Source: Triplophysa rosa (lineage: Eukaryota > Chordata > Actinopteri > Cypriniformes > Nemacheilidae). From it: a stretch of 64,000 nt of DNA. Position 1 is the first letter of the stretch; each line of letters starts with the position of its first letter. The translations under genes were made by a program, and so were the position numbers. The DNA is taken from positions 9,056,859 through 9,120,858 of the forward strand of contig NC_079890.1 of assembly GCF_024868665.1 (NCBI RefSeq), written 5' to 3'. The notes below the pieces were generated by a model. That model was not told the DNA's origin. It saw only the letters and a list, made by a program, of their open reading frames with translations, and did not search any database. Below are positions 11,741 to 24,101 of the stretch, one piece after another.

Positions 11741-12586
11741 TAGGCTTGTGCCGTATCAAATTTCCATGCTGCGATTAATTGATTAAGGTTTCATCGCGGT
11801 AAACGGTATTATCGCAGTATTCAATTCTATGAGAAATGCAGGTTGAAAATATAAACCAACTTCAGTGTTTTCCTCTTGATAACAACTTTATTTTAAATAA
11901 TAAAGAGAACCTCAAACATTTAAATATAAATAAAACAACACACAGTAATGACGTATAAAGTGAGTTTATTCAAACAGAATAAAGTGCAAACTACAAAAGA
12001 ACAACTTTTGTTAACTGCTTTTAAATATACTTATGTCTGTACAATGCTAGTACTACAATTCATGTTATTATTATTATTGTTTGAATAACAAGCCAAGCCA
12101 GTGTGTTAACTATTATAGCAAGCTAAACATTTATAAACAGCAAATTCACTCGCACTTTGAGACAGTGTATGACTTTATTGCGTTCCATCAAAGTATAATT
12201 AAAAATAATTATTCTGCCACACTGTCAAATTTCATTACTCGGCTTACTTTTAACCCTAAATATTTACATACCTCATACTTCACCCTTTTAGAAGGGGGAT
12301 AAATCGTCGGCAGCGTTCCTCCTTCCGCCACGCGTCTTTTGCTCAGCAGCGCGCGCACACACACACGTAGGCATCTCCACATGGGGAACGGGATCGTTTA
12401 GAGCAGAGTGCGCATTCCTACGCAGCATACACGGAGTGTACTTTTATCCGGTTGATGAAAAATAAACAAATACACGTTCTAAAAAAATCTATATATTTTC
12501 GCGGTATTTGAAAGTGCCCGCGATAACAACATCGTGCTAATTCATTACCGCAATTAATCGCATTACCGAATATCGGCACATGTCTA
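11741..12586. mobile_element. non-autonomous hAT-type transposon
   Basis: The 8-bp target duplication ATCTCCAC stands at 11733-11740 and 12587-12594. The ends are inverted repeats: TAGGCTTGTGCCGTAT and, read inverted, TAGACATGTGCCGATAT. Internal sequence rich in CGCGGTA and ATTAATCGC is symmetric about the ends. There is no transposase frame. It lies in the intron before the large NWD-like exon. Confidence 0.85.
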
Positions 12587-12642
12587 ATCTCCACCTTATT
12601 CCTTTGTCATTCCTGTCTCATTTTGTTCTCTTCATCTCTCAG

Positions 12643-13765
12643 TCTCAGCTCAAGGTCTCCGTCCTGACCCTGCCTGCTCTTAACAGTAAGGAGATCACAT
12701 CAGGACTGGTGTCCAGACTCGCATCAGACTCTCACACACTAACAGAAGACCAGTGGAGCCTCTTATTCCAGTCATGTCTATCATGTCCGTCCCCTCTCTA
12801 CCTAAATTTAGCCTATGCTGAGACCAGGAGATGGTGTTCCTTTACTCTCAAAGACAGTTTTAATCTCCCTATGGACCTACAACAGCTCTTTTTGAGCATC
12901 CTTGTTCGCCTGGAGCGAGAGCACGGCGCGTGTTTGGTGAGACGCATGGCTTTGTTAATCACTTTCCCGTGCTGGCGTGACCGAGGAGGAACTTTTGGTG
13001 CTGTTGGGACGAGATGATCATGTGATTCGTGAGATGGTGGTTTTGCACCATCAGACGTTGCCCATTTCCAAATACTCCCCAGTGCCGTATGTGTTTGTCA
13101 TGCAACTTCTGCATGGTCTGAAGGGTTAAGTCACAGAAGCAGAAAGCGACGACACATGGGTTCTGCGCTGGACTCATACAGAGTTCAGCTGCATCGCCCT
13201 GCAGCGTTATGCACCGACAGAGGACTCCAAAAAAGCCATACATGCAAATTTCACAGATTACTTCAATGGGAACAGCCCAAATAACCAGGTTTTCGAGCCA
13301 CTGGCATGGATCAGGACGGACAAGGGAAGAAATTGCTATGTATTTAATTTGCACAAACTTCACAGTTTGCCGTATCATTACATCCACTCGGGGCAGATTA
13401 TTCCATTACTTAGCCAGTGTCTGTTTAACTATGAGTTTCTTTTACATAAACTGTGGGGTCTTTCCATCTGTCACGTTGTGGAGTATCTTAAAGCTGCAGT
13501 CATACCGGATAAGTACGTTTGTGCCTGCATATTGCAGAAATAGCTGTTTTTGGTAGAAAGACTATGCAGTGATCAGCAAGAAGTGTGTTTTTGTTAAGTT
13601 TAATAATGTAGTGTGTGTGTTACAGAGAACTTCTGGATGTGAAAGTGTTAGGTCAGGTGTTGTGTCTTTCTCATTCTGTGCTCTTGAATGATCCCTGTCA
13701 GCTGGCCTCTCAACTCTTGGGGCGTTTGCAACAAATCATTGCACACGACAAGCCTGTTACTTCAG
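12643..13765 (+). pseudogene. NWD-like exons 12-13: helical region, with frameshift and stop
   Basis: Exon 12643-13512 is large. It encodes LKVSVLTLPALNSKEITSGL, TEDQWSLLFQSCLSCPSPLY, then after a one-base frame change near 12961-12968 continues RAGVTEEELLVLLGRDDHVI. An in-frame TAA lies at 13127-13129, where family members have an ordinary codon. Homologous reading continues after it (TEAESDDTWVLRWTHTEFS, then HSLPYHYIHSGQIIPLLSQC). Exon 13626-13765 follows in phase (KELLDVKVLGQVLCLSHSVL). This region links NACHT to the WD repeats. The acceptor could be at 12642 or 12648. Confidence 0.8.
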
Positions 13766-13844
13766 GTACTATATGTACACAATTTTTAAACATTCTTTAT
13801 TCATGCGTTTATTTAGCTAAAACTTTACAATGAGGTTTAATAAT

Positions 13845-14215
13845 AATGAATAATTCATTACATTTATATAGCACTTTTCTGGGTACTCAAAGCGCTTTAC
13901 ATCGAAGGGGGGAATCTCCTCAAGCACCACCAATGTGCAGCATCCACCTGGGTGATGTGACGGCAGCCATATTGCGCCAGAACGCCCACCACACACCAGC
14001 TAATTGGTGGAGAGGAGACAGAGTTATGGAGCCAATTAGTACATATGGGGATGATTAAGAGGCCATGATGTATAGAGGCGAATGGGCAAATTTGGCCAGG
14101 ATGCCGGGGTTACACCCCTACTCTTATTCGAAGGACAGCCATGGGATTTTTAATGACCACAGAGAGTCAGGACCTCGATTTAACATCTCATCCGAAGGAC
14201 GGTTTCATTTTTAAA
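13845..14215. repeat. interspersed repeat, LINE-tail type
   Basis: It opens with ATTTATATAGCACTTTTCTG followed by CAAAGCGCTTTACA, a widespread fish repeat of the RTE/LINE-tail kind. It continues through ACCTGGGTGATGTGACGGCA and ends near CATCCGAAGGACGG. The clade assignment is from memory and weak. Confidence 0.5.
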
Positions 14216-14227
14216 CATTAGTTACAC

Positions 14228-14968
14228 CAGTGTTTCCCAATCCTAATCCTCGGGCCCCCCATCCCAGTATGTTTTAGATGTCGCCCTATATAAAACACCT
14301 AATCCAATCAGCCCCCACTCTGAATGTTAGTTAGTGTGTTATTTAAGGAGACTAATGTGAAAGTTTCTTCTTTAAAAATGTTTTGTGAATCCGGCCCCAG
14401 GTGTTTTATATGCTCCTGGCCTACAAGACCACCACTGGTTTGGCACCTCCTTATCTTCATTCACTAATGCAGAATTATGTACCCGCTAGATCCTTACGCT
14501 CTGCAAACGAGCGACGTCTTGTGGTGCCATCCCAAAAAGGTACAAAATCGACTCTCACGAACCTTCTCTGGATCGGTTCCACATTTGTGGAATGATCTGC
14601 CTGCTGCTACAAGATCAGCAGATTCTGTGGCCATCTTTAAGAATCGGCTGGAAACACATATCTTCCGTCAGCACCTGAACGATCATTTCTGACTACTATA
14701 TCTTTTCTACTTTATCTATATATAAAAAATAAAATTAAAAAGAACTTAGCTCTGTACACTGTAGTAGGCTTTGTGAGACATGTTTTATTGCACTTATGCT
14801 TTTTGTTTTCATAATGTTGACCCAATTGCTTCCATTTTTTACCCAACTTGTAAGTCGCTTTGGATAAAAGCGTCTGCTAAATGACTAAATGTAAATGTAA
14901 ATGTATGTAGGGAGACATCTAAAACATTCTGGAAGGGGGGACTCGAGGACTAGAATTGGGAAACAATG
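14228..14968. mobile_element. hAT-type element carrying a nested L2-like LINE fragment
   Basis: The 8-bp duplication AGTTACAC flanks it (14220-14227, 14969-14976). The ends are CAGTGTTTCCCAATC and its near-inverse GAATTGGGAAACAATG. Inside, about 14395-14905, is the 3' end of a LINE reverse-transcriptase gene, with YKTTTGLAPPYLHSLMQNY and later VPHLWNDLPAATRS in another frame. It ends in the L2-type tail TCGCTTTGGATAAAAGCGTC. Confidence 0.8.
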
Positions 14969-16954
14969 AGTTACACTAACAGTAGTTGAAATGAACTAAC
15001 AATGAACAATAATTCTACTGCAGTTTTAAATCTTTCAATCTGAATTACCAATCAACTATATTAAATAACATTAACAAGGATTAATGTTGTAAAAAATAAA
15101 TTGCTCATTTTTATTTCATATTAGCTCTAATACATTAACAAATGTAAATAAGAGAACCTTACTGTAAAGTATTAGGCTACCATAATAGTGCCAAATGCCA
15201 ATAACCAAATATACAATAAATTACATTACATTAATTAAAGAAACAAAAGAAAGACAAAAATGAAAAGGGACAAAAAGCAACGAGGGGCCTATTACAGTAA
15301 TATTATATATTTTATGGATAATATATAATGATGTTTTTGTAGAAATCATCATAAAAGGAGAAAAGTTTAGATTTACCAATACATATCATAAAATAGTGAG
15401 TGAATGTGAAGTTGAGGAAGTGAAGTTTTGTGGTTGACCAAAACATACAAACACCAGTGAACAGACTTCAGTGTCAAACACAAATGCATGTATCTCAGTG
15501 TACAGTAACAGTATGTGTTGTTTCAGGTGACCCGAGACGATATTCCTATCTACATGATCTGTTAGCACAATGCAGGAGCTCATCACTACCTGTACTTGTG
15601 CCCTCTTACATCTGCCTTCTGTCTCCAGGTGGACTCACACACACACACACCCCTTTCAGGTACGTGTATTTCAATATTTTAGGTACAGTTAACAGTTATT
15701 CAGCCAGGAAATTGGCCTTAATCTGTATTTAAGACTTGTGTTAAGGGAGAGCTGAAAACTATTGAATGGATTCCAATGTTAGTTTATTTTTGGATTTTCA
15801 GTGTAAACACAGTACTTTATGTGTACACAGTACACAAAATGGTGTAGAATAGTTTATTAAAATGTAACCTGAGATGTATCTCTGTATAACCAGGTCATAT
15901 GAGTGCCGTTACAGCCCTGGCTCATGGAAAGCATCACATAGTGTCCTGCTCTGCTGATGGAACTGTGAATCTGTGGCAGCTGGATAAACAATTAGGACCA
16001 GTTCGATCTTTACCCAGAGCTCAGGGCTATGCAGTAAACTGGGCTGCAGACACACTCACTGTCTGCTTTGACGACAGTGTGCTAGTGCTACAGATGGGTC
16101 ACTGGCTACAAATAAGAGAGATGGATTCTGGGAAGGTGCTCTACATGGAGAAGGAGTCTTTGGATATTCCTGTGGTCACATGCACCTGTGATGGGCGGTT
16201 ACTTGTTGTTTTTTATGATGGAAGTAACATGGTTAAGGTAAGACCTTATTTAACACAATATCTAGCTATGGATATTGTGAATGCTTTTCATGCGAGATGT
16301 CTATTTTAAGTACAGTATAAGACTTAACTGACTTAACATTTTCCTCTGATAGGTGTTTGATCTTGTGGCATCCTGTGTGCTGTTGTGTTGTGTAAACATC
16401 ACTCTTGAGTTTGAACCCATCCACAAAGATGAGTCCATCTTGGTATCTCACAACTCTGTTAAAGACTATGTCCTCTTCGCCTACAGGTTATCATTATCAC
16501 TTTCATGCACACATGCACATTAAGACTCATTAATCATCATTAGCATTTTGTTCTTAATATAGCATTCTTTGATTATACCATAGTACATATCATGTTGCTA
16601 GCCATGTGTGAAAACAATGCTACTGTTCCTGGATCATACAATGGCCTGTTGTATTATTTTAGAATGTGCGTCTCACCCAGCATGCATGTGCACATCACTG
16701 GTTGCCTTTCTCGTGCATGGTTTCATGTAACTGTAATGAGTTGTGTATCTCATTTCATGACTAATAAGTATATGCAAACTATCTAGAAGTGATCTTGAAG
16801 GGAGAAATGAACCGTTTTTGCATAATGAGTTTAATATGGAAGTACATAACATTGTTGCACATGCAAATTGATAACTTGTTTTGTTTTTTTTGTAATTTGA
16901 AACAGAATAAGTTTGTCATGACATGGTGAATGAGAGCTGTGGAGTAAGGATTAA

Positions 16955-17203
16955 AAGGATTGTTTACCCAAAAATGAAAATTTCAGTTTTTAAACAAGAT
17001 TTTATTTTTTTACAGTGTATTTTTGAAATACAGTCAAAAACTGTAAAATTACAGAAAACTTAGAAGAAAAACGGGGAAAACTATTTATTATATATCCTTA
17101 TATCATGTAATTTTACAGGAAAAAAAATATTATTTACGGTATATTTCTGTCACTCCAGCTGACAGAAAATGTCCTATTTCTACGGATTTTTTACAGTGTA
17201 TGA
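16955..17203. repeat. miniature-element fragments in intron
   Basis: A fragment of the GTTTACCCAAAAATGAAAA type lies at about 16960-16985. A second block is bounded by two direct copies of TTTTTTACAGTGTA (about 17009-17022 and 17188-17201) and has self-complementary GTAAAATTACAG and CATGTAATTTTACAG pieces. Confidence 0.45.
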
Positions 17204-17937
17204 ATATTTTGTATGTACACAGATTTATTTGCAGTAATTAATGGGCCAGGGTGCTGGATTCCAGGTAGTTTAGGACCTACTAATGTGCCTTAAAGTTTAT
17301 TTGTTCAGTGCATTGACATGGGATGGGACATATGGAGGGGCTCCTCCTACAAGTGAAACAAACCAACCCCCGTGTCTCTACGATGTTCTGATGCGGAGAT
17401 ATAGGTCTTGTTAAATGGTTGATAAGTTAACATGTTTGGTTGCTATGGGTGTGGCTTGGCATCTGCCAATTGATGATACTCTAAGCTATGAGTGAAACAA
17501 ACAAAACCCCCGTGTCTCTACGATATTCTGATGCAGAGATATAGGTATTGCTAAATGGTTGCTAGGCTAACCTGTTTGGTTAAAATAGCCAATAGCGTTT
17601 ACCTTATAGCCTGAAATTTCATGAGAAGCTGAAGCAAAATGATGTTATAAGGCTAATCCACCCTAATCTAACAAACACCAAGAAACACTTTTTTTGGCAA
17701 TTGTTGGATGAGCTTTTAAAATGTTGGTGTTTGTCGGCATTGTAGATCTGTTTTAGCTTCTAGATGCGAATAATGTTTTGGAGCACCCTAGTTTAGAGAT
17801 ATTCTTAAAGCGAACATAGTTATACTTAAAGCCAAAATACTTTCATTTTGATTTTATGTGGAGTTTAAATGAGAAAAGGAAATCACAAAAATCCCTTCAA
17901 ACCACTGGAGACCACAACAACAATAGACACACGTTAA

Positions 17938-18102
17938 AGGGATAGTTCACCCAAAAATGAAAATCTTTTACTCACCCTCAAGTTGTTCCAAACCTGTGTA
18001 CATTTTGTTGTTCTGCTGAACATTCTTCAAAATATATGTTTTATATAGTTTTGGAACAACTGGAGGGTGAGTAAATGATAGATTTTTTGGTGAACCATTC
18101 CT
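17938..18102. mobile_element. miniature TTAA-flanked element
   Basis: TTAA stands at 17934-17937 and 18103-18106. The ends are AGGGATAGTTCACCCAAAAA and inverted AGGAATGGTTCACCAAAAAA, and the inside folds on itself (AACAACTGGAGGGTGAGTAA against TTACTCACCCTCAAGTTGTT). It is a very common fish repeat. Confidence 0.8.
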
Positions 18103-19090
18103 TTAACTTGTGGTTGTGTAGGGGATTAGTTGATACAATGTATCTGATACAATGTTGATACAATGCAAAGGTAGTACACTTCTGTCATTTTGACATTTAT
18201 GCATTTGGCAGATGCATTTTTCCTAAGCGACTTACATTGCATTATACTATACATTTGTTTCTAAGTCTTTGTTTCTGTCAGCTGCTTCAGTCACATACAC
18301 AAACGTGCTTGTATACTTCAGGCTTTAGAAGTAGACCTCATTTATAATAGTGTATGTACAACCTCTAACAAGCAATGTGAAGATCCTATATATGAACATT
18401 ATGAGAGGTAAGTGCTTCTATATTTTATACAAAAGGCCATGTGTTTTTACTCTTCCTTTCTGTACACTCATTAGAATGTGTTAGCAACTCTATTAAATTA
18501 CCTGTGCAGTTTGTGTTAATGTTATGAGGTGCTGTGGCAACAGTTACATTGATTAGACTGTTATTATACCTGACACACAGCCAGTGTACTGCATCATTAT
18601 GGTGTTTAATAAGAAGTATTTTAATGCTGTTTCCTTTTTATTGTCATTCTTAGAGATGGTGGGGAGGCAGCAGTATTCAATGCTAAAGGTGGAGTTGTCT
18701 CTTGCACTCTGAAAGCTCAGGACCCTGCAGCCTCTATACAAGCAGTGGAGATGAGCTCTCGGTATTTACTGCTGTTTTGCTGGTAATGTTAAAAGCTTAC
18801 ATGATCCTTATCTGAATTATATGCATTTTTTTAGCATATTCTTTTATTTAGGTTATTGAATATATGGCTAACATTTGTTTTTCTAGCAGCTAGCCATTGA
18901 GTACAGGGGTTGTACACTTGTTATTGTGGTGCATCTTGGGATTGAATTGGTGCCCTTAATAATGTTTCTGGTCTCCTTGAATACAGTACACAATAGTATG
19001 TTATATACTGTAGTACACTGTATAATGCTGCAGACACACTAGACTTTTTGTTCCATTGACCTCCATTCAATGTGGCAGGCAGAGAACATG

Positions 19091-19823
19091 GGTCCTATTT
19101 TCACGATCTAAGCACATGGTTTAAAGCGCACGGCGCAGGTGCACTCAGGGCGTGTCCGAATCCACTTTTGTTAATTTAACGACGGGAAAATGGTCGGCGC
19201 GCCTGGGTGCATGGTCTAAACTGGTTGTCCTGATTCTCTTAATGAGTAATGGGTGTTTTGTGGGCCAAACATGCAGTAAACCTCTCATCTCCCATTCCCT
19301 TTAAGAGCCAGTTGCGCTCGCGCCATGGCGGATTCGCTATTTACAAGGCGGAACTTCTCCAGAAAGGAAACGCATCTGCTCGTGCGAGAATTTAAAGCGC
19401 GCAAGCAGACCGTCTACAGGACAAGCCGGATTTTTATCTTTATGTCCACAATAATAATATTTTACATTGTAATCCATTTATTTGTAATATTTGGCATTAT
19501 TGTGTGCTGCTGCGCATCCCTCTGTGTGTAATAAGCAGAATGTATGAGTGCTGTGCACCCGCCTATAGGCGCATATTCCTAATGCGCTCTTTAAATAACA
19601 AAAAATATATAATATTTTTCAGTTCCTCAAAATAGCAACGTGCCAACAATGCGCCTGAGCACACCTCTTTTTTAGACCAACACGCGCATGGGTGCACAAA
19701 TGAGCGCAAATGCATTTGCTATTTAAACAACGCGGCGCAGGATGGGAAAATGAGAACTGCGTCAGGTGGAAACTAGCAAAAACACTTGCGCTGTGCCTTG
19801 CGCCGGGTGTACAATAGGGCCCC
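19091..19823 (+). mobile_element. Harbinger-like element with partial SANT/Myb frame
   Basis: The ends are inverted repeats (GGTCCTATTTTCACGATC; right end inverted GGGGCCCTATTGTACACC). The flanking three bases ATG are repeated (19088-19090, 19824-19826), as expected of Harbinger. The frame 19325-19531 starts MADSLFTRRNFSRKETHLLV, which resembles the Myb/SANT-like protein of fish Harbinger elements, and then becomes hydrophobic nonsense. This is an internally deleted, non-autonomous copy. Confidence 0.65.
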
Positions 19824-19979
19824 ATGTGTTCAAACAAAGAGGTTTTGCATTGACACGTTCCAAAGTTCGGTGACTTGTGAATACGTATCACATATACGTA
19901 TGACCAAACTGAGTCCCAATTTGTATACTATCCATCCTAAATAGTATTTGAAATTAAAATTAGTTTGTCCCAAATCATA

Positions 19980-20680
19980 GAATCAGAAAGAGCTTTATTG
20001 TCAAGTATGTTTGCACATACAAGGAATTTGTTTTGGTGACAGGAGCATCCAGAACACAGAAACAGCAACAACAGTATACAGAGACCATAACACAATAGAA
20101 TACAGTACACAATGATTTAAATAAGGGCCTATGGGTATAAAAAAATTTAGAAATACAATACAACAAACATAAGATAAAGATATAGAGAGTAAAGTTATGT
20201 ATGTATGTAAATATGTACAAGTAAAAAATAAGAATAGACTATTGTAGTACAAGGTATGTGCTATAAACAGCAGAATGAATGAAATATAATTTACAGAAGT
20301 TGTATAAAAAATAGATAGATGTATTATTTGGAGGATATAATTAATATTGCACTTAATTATTATTGCACAGTTATTAATTGCACGGTGTGTAAAAACATTT
20401 AACTGTTCAAGAGGTAGATGGCCTGAGGGAAGAAGCTGTTTTTGTGTCTGGTTGTTTTGGTGCTCAGTGCTCTGTAGCGCCGACCAGACGGCAGCATTGT
20501 GAAGAACTGATGGCTTGGATGGAGAGGTCCAGGGTGATTTTCTGAGCCCTTTTCCTCGCTCTGGATGTATACAGTTCTTGGAGGGTGGGCAGGGGAGCAC
20601 CAATGATCTTCTCAGCAGTCCGAACCGTCCTCTGTAGTCTTCTGATGTCTGACTTTGTGGCTGTATGTTGAATGTATGTA
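19980..20680 (-). mobile_element. LINE 3' end (L2/CR1-like), minus strand
   Basis: In the minus reading it contains the end of a reverse-transcriptase gene followed by a tail ending CTTGACAATAAAGCTCTTTC. It matches the plus-strand copy at 62640-63300 through CTGCCGTCTGGTCGGCGCTA and the Gln-Leu-rich end. The frame is broken, so it is a dead 5'-truncated copy. A 346-codon open frame across it is not a gene. Confidence 0.7.
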
Positions 20681-21422
20681 CGTATGTTGAAATGAGTATT
20701 CCAAAAATACCCAGATGGTGTACTATTTTCTGTGAAAACTCGAGTTTAGTGCATGGTCCACTGTCATTTACACAATAATAAAAATGATGCTTCACTAAAT
20801 TAACAAATGTAATTATACAGTTAAAATCCCCATGAGTTGTGATCGTTTTTACTTCCGTAATTTGACGCATTTCCAAGTGAAATGGAATTTTGAATGAGAA
20901 ATATAATGGGTGTGGCTCTCCTCTTTCTCTGCGATTTGATTCGATGTACAAAACAATCGTTACATTTTTAAATGGAACTGGCAGCAGACTGACAGTTGAA
21001 GGGGAGGAGTTAACTGATGCTCCGCCCAAGCCGTCTAACATATGTCATTTAAGATGGATAGTCATTACAGGACGTAAGTGCATTTTCAGATTTCAACTAA
21101 AGATTATGAGGGCACACGAATTTTAAAAAGAGAATGACCCACATTGATAAACTATTAACAATAAGCACTGCAATATTTCATTACAAAAAGGCATCGTAAT
21201 TTTTAATTTCACTGGGACTTTATCATTGTATAACAAATAATGAATGAAGAATTTATTAAATGCAAAATGTATTGTGATGTGTGTGACTTTTCATGATCAC
21301 ATTGTCGTCTAGTAAACAGAGGTGATTTTCGTTTCAAATTAGTATGCCCCAATGTGTGCATATTGTTTTGTTACACACTAAAAAGTATATACAGTTTCAT
21401 AACAAAAACAGTACGTACTTTT

Positions 21423-21652
21423 AGGGCATAGTAAATAGGAAACCAAATCAAGAGGGGAACAGGTGCGGGGCATGAAATCATTAACAATCAATAATGAGGA
21501 AACGAGAGGGGTGGTGCCATAGACGAGACCAGAGAGAGCGCATATTAAGTTGTGACAGACAATAATATGCTTCTCTCCACACAAAACATGAGGCTCTGTC
21601 ATGATCCTGCCACCAGACCAAGAAAGACCTGAAATGAGGCAGAATCATGACA
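21423..21652 (-). mobile_element. fragment of solo-LTR family B
   Basis: It matches the left half of the 59422-59912 copy: AACAGGTG, ATCAATAATGAGGAAACGAG, CCACACAAAACATGAGGCTC, ending GCAGAATCATGACA at 21652. The other end (near 21423) is truncated and no target duplication is visible. Confidence 0.7.
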
Positions 21653-21734
21653 GTAATGGCTTGCAAAATAAACATCAAGCACAAAATTATACTTGAACTC
21701 CAAAAAACTGTGCTGATTTCATCCCAGGGTTTGG

Positions 21735-21861
21735 TAAAATATGGACAAAACCAACCACTGGGTTATAAATTGGGTTATAAACCTATGCTGGGTTGTTTCA
21801 ACCTACAGCAACCAAGCACAAGATAATTTATAACCAATTACTTTGTTTTGTCCATATTTTA
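21735..21861. repeat. small inverted-repeat element
   Basis: A 17-bp perfect inverted repeat stands at 21735-21751 (TAAAATATGGACAAAAC) and 21845-21861. The inside carries direct copies of GGGTTATAAA and a GGTTG/CAACC pair. It has the form of a miniature transposon. Confidence 0.6.
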
Positions 21862-21974
21862 CTTGAAAGATTTATATGTATTACTATAACATGTAGCCTG
21901 TTCCACCCTCTGTATGTGTTCTCTGCATTTTTTTGTTATTGCAAATTTGTTGGTCATCATCTGTTTCTTTACAG

Positions 21975-23820
21975 ATATCCTTATAAAAGACACAATGAAA
22001 TCCTTCACATTGAGCTCTTCAGTACAGCAACTTTCCAATACCTGCGCTCTATATTGGGTTGCAGTCAGGACTACATTTCCCAGGTCACCATTGCAGGGGG
22101 AGGTTCCTATGCTGTGGCATTTTGCCCGATTCCTCAAAGTGCTACCACAGAGATTATTACCTGGAACCTTGAGACCGAAGAGCATAAACACATTGCACAC
22201 TTTACTGGTCTGCTGGCTGCTGGTTAGTCAACGTAGCCATCTAGTATTATTGCTTCCAGCAGTGAATGTTTCACCAAAACAAACAAACAAGACTTTCATG
22301 ATAGATAAGGGCAGGACATTTAGATATGTGCTGCATAATGAAAAAACATGATTTTTGAAAATGTTTAATCTTAATTATCTCATTTTGGAACCAAACTCTT
22401 CATATACTGTATATTTCAATTTATAAATATATTTATGACAACTCATAGGTCAAGTACCTCCTTAGCATTATGCATTATAAAACATGTTTGCTTTGAGACT
22501 GTGGAAATATTATTCAGTTAGAAGTATGATTTAATTACCAATATAATCAATAAGTGTTTTCTTTCATTAAATCATTAAGCTGTGTGCTTTTATCATGTGC
22601 TTGCTATTTTACTCAGTGTGTGTGTGACAAGCCGAGCGAAACCACAAAAGAGGAACAAGCTTTGTGTGTACGTGCAGAAACAGTGTTCTAAGCCAGCACA
22701 CACATACCCCCAAAATGTTATGAATTAATCCACTGCATATGTTTTAAGTATAATCATGAGTTTTGATGTGTTTTATTGAATCATAGGATTAAGAAACAAC
22801 GCTGCATAATTAAAGCATTAGAGGATTGAGTTTTTGCTGAAAGTATTTTGACATGTTGTCTTGTCACATGAAACTGTCTCTAGGGGACACTTCCTGAAAC
22901 TAGCAACTGACCGCAGGGTGCAAAAGATGTGTTGCAAAAGATGTTGTTTTGCAGGAACTAACACAGAAGGATGGAGTCAGATATACGTGGTGCACGGTTA
23001 TTGGTTGCCAAGGAGCAATACTCCCTAGAGACAAAGGAGGAGTCAGAAGATGAGAACGATGTCAAATACTGAATAAATATGTGTGTTTTTGAATAATCTG
23101 GGTTGTTGGCTTTTGTGAGAGAGTGGAGATTTACTGACAACCCAAAGCTTTGTTACTCTTTTACATCTGATAAATAAACTTCAGTTTTTGAACTTAAAAG
23201 TTTCTCTTTGAATTCTGAACATGCAGGACTGCCTGTAAAGTCCAACAAGACACATGGCAAAGGGACGGTTTTGGTCGTATCATTTATGTTAATAATTAAT
23301 TCAATCATAAATCATTCCATATATTTGTAGGCTAGGCTCATTTGCTTCTGCATCACATTCTAGGTGTGTGTGCCGACCTGCAGTACTGTGTGGGGTTCTG
23401 TGCCGGAGACAGAGTATTGCGCACGTGGAACCTCTCATCCAGAAAAAATGACCAAACACTTATATACAATGTGCACAAAGTGCACAGTGATGGCACAAGA
23501 GAGATCATGCCAACGCAGAAACATCCCAGGTACAAAGTCCATTGAACATAGATACAGCCTTTGTTTCAGTGGTTTATTAACTGTAAACATCATTACACTG
23601 TTTGTGTGTAGCAAGATATGATTTTTTTTTACACCCATTATTTAATTACAAAATACGTTTCCTCTGACTCAGGTATGTGGTGTGTCAAAGTACCCGCCCT
23701 GGTACTGTGAGAATATGGAATGTGGCACGAGTGCGATTCAAGGGTCGTCCTGTACAAGTTGAGCACGGTCTGTTCTCAAGTGCAGACATCGCTCTAGTGC
23801 GAGACACCCCTACATACCAG
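21975..23820 (+). pseudogene. NWD-like exons 19-21: WD repeats
   Basis: Exon 21975-22222 encodes YPYKRHNEILHIELFSTATF and a strand ending TEIITWNLETEEH. Exon 23364-23529 gives YCVGFCAGDRVLRTWNLSSR. Exon 23673-23820 gives YVVCQSTRPGTVRIWNVARV. Each carries a W-D or W-N blade end. A complete solo LTR sits in the intron between the first two (22500-23247). Splice sites and phases are consistent. Confidence 0.75.
22500..23247 (+). mobile_element. solo LTR, family A, copy 1 (748 bp)
   Basis: It begins TGTGGAAATATT and ends GTCCAACA, with the 4-bp target duplication AGAC at 22496-22499 and 23248-23251. AATAAA signals lie in the right part (one in CTGAATAAATATG, another in GATAAATAAACTT). It aligns by eye along its length with the inverted copy at 61777-62553. 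A 4-bp duplication fits gammaretrovirus-like (ERV1) LTRs; that assignment is inference. No internal retroviral genes remain. Confidence 0.85.
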
Positions 23821-24101
23821 GTACCTCTTTATACACATACTGAAGATACTTACAGTATTATGTAAATCCATATTTCATATCTAAATTTACAGTGGAATCT
23901 AAAGGTTTCATACAAAATTTTTATCAATAGAGCCATAAAGAATTATGTAAAGATACATTACAGATGTTAACTTCAAAGCAACATAGACAGCATACAGTAT
24001 ATGGTTAATATTTGTCTTTTCCCTTTTTATCATACATGTGTTAAACAAACTTGCTTGCTTTTTAGTAAACATTGAAAACGGGTTCCACAGACCGCACAAG
24101 C

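Larger units (their letters stand above)
15527..18782 (+). pseudogene. NWD-like exons 14-18: first WD repeats
   Basis: Exon 15527-15628 ends LLSPG and is spliced at GTGGAC (15629); a later GT at 15660 breaks the phase. Exon 15894-16237 gives a clear WD repeat (HMSAVTALAHGKHHIVSCSA, then GTVNLWQL). Exons 16353-16486, 18282-18407 and 18654-18782 follow in phase. The last one ends FCTG-type at codon position 2, and the next exon begins with A, so the join reads TGA. Unless an unseen splice site is used, this is a further stop. Confidence 0.7.

Noticed and set aside
15629..15660. Longer version of the exon ending at 15628, using the GT at 15660
   Set aside because: It would break phase with the WD exon at 15894 and add only a translated ACAC repeat.
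20001..21041. 346-codon minus-strand open frame
   Set aside because: It runs through a reversed LINE 3' end and unrelated AT-rich sequence. Its composition is that of translated repeat and it has no domain.
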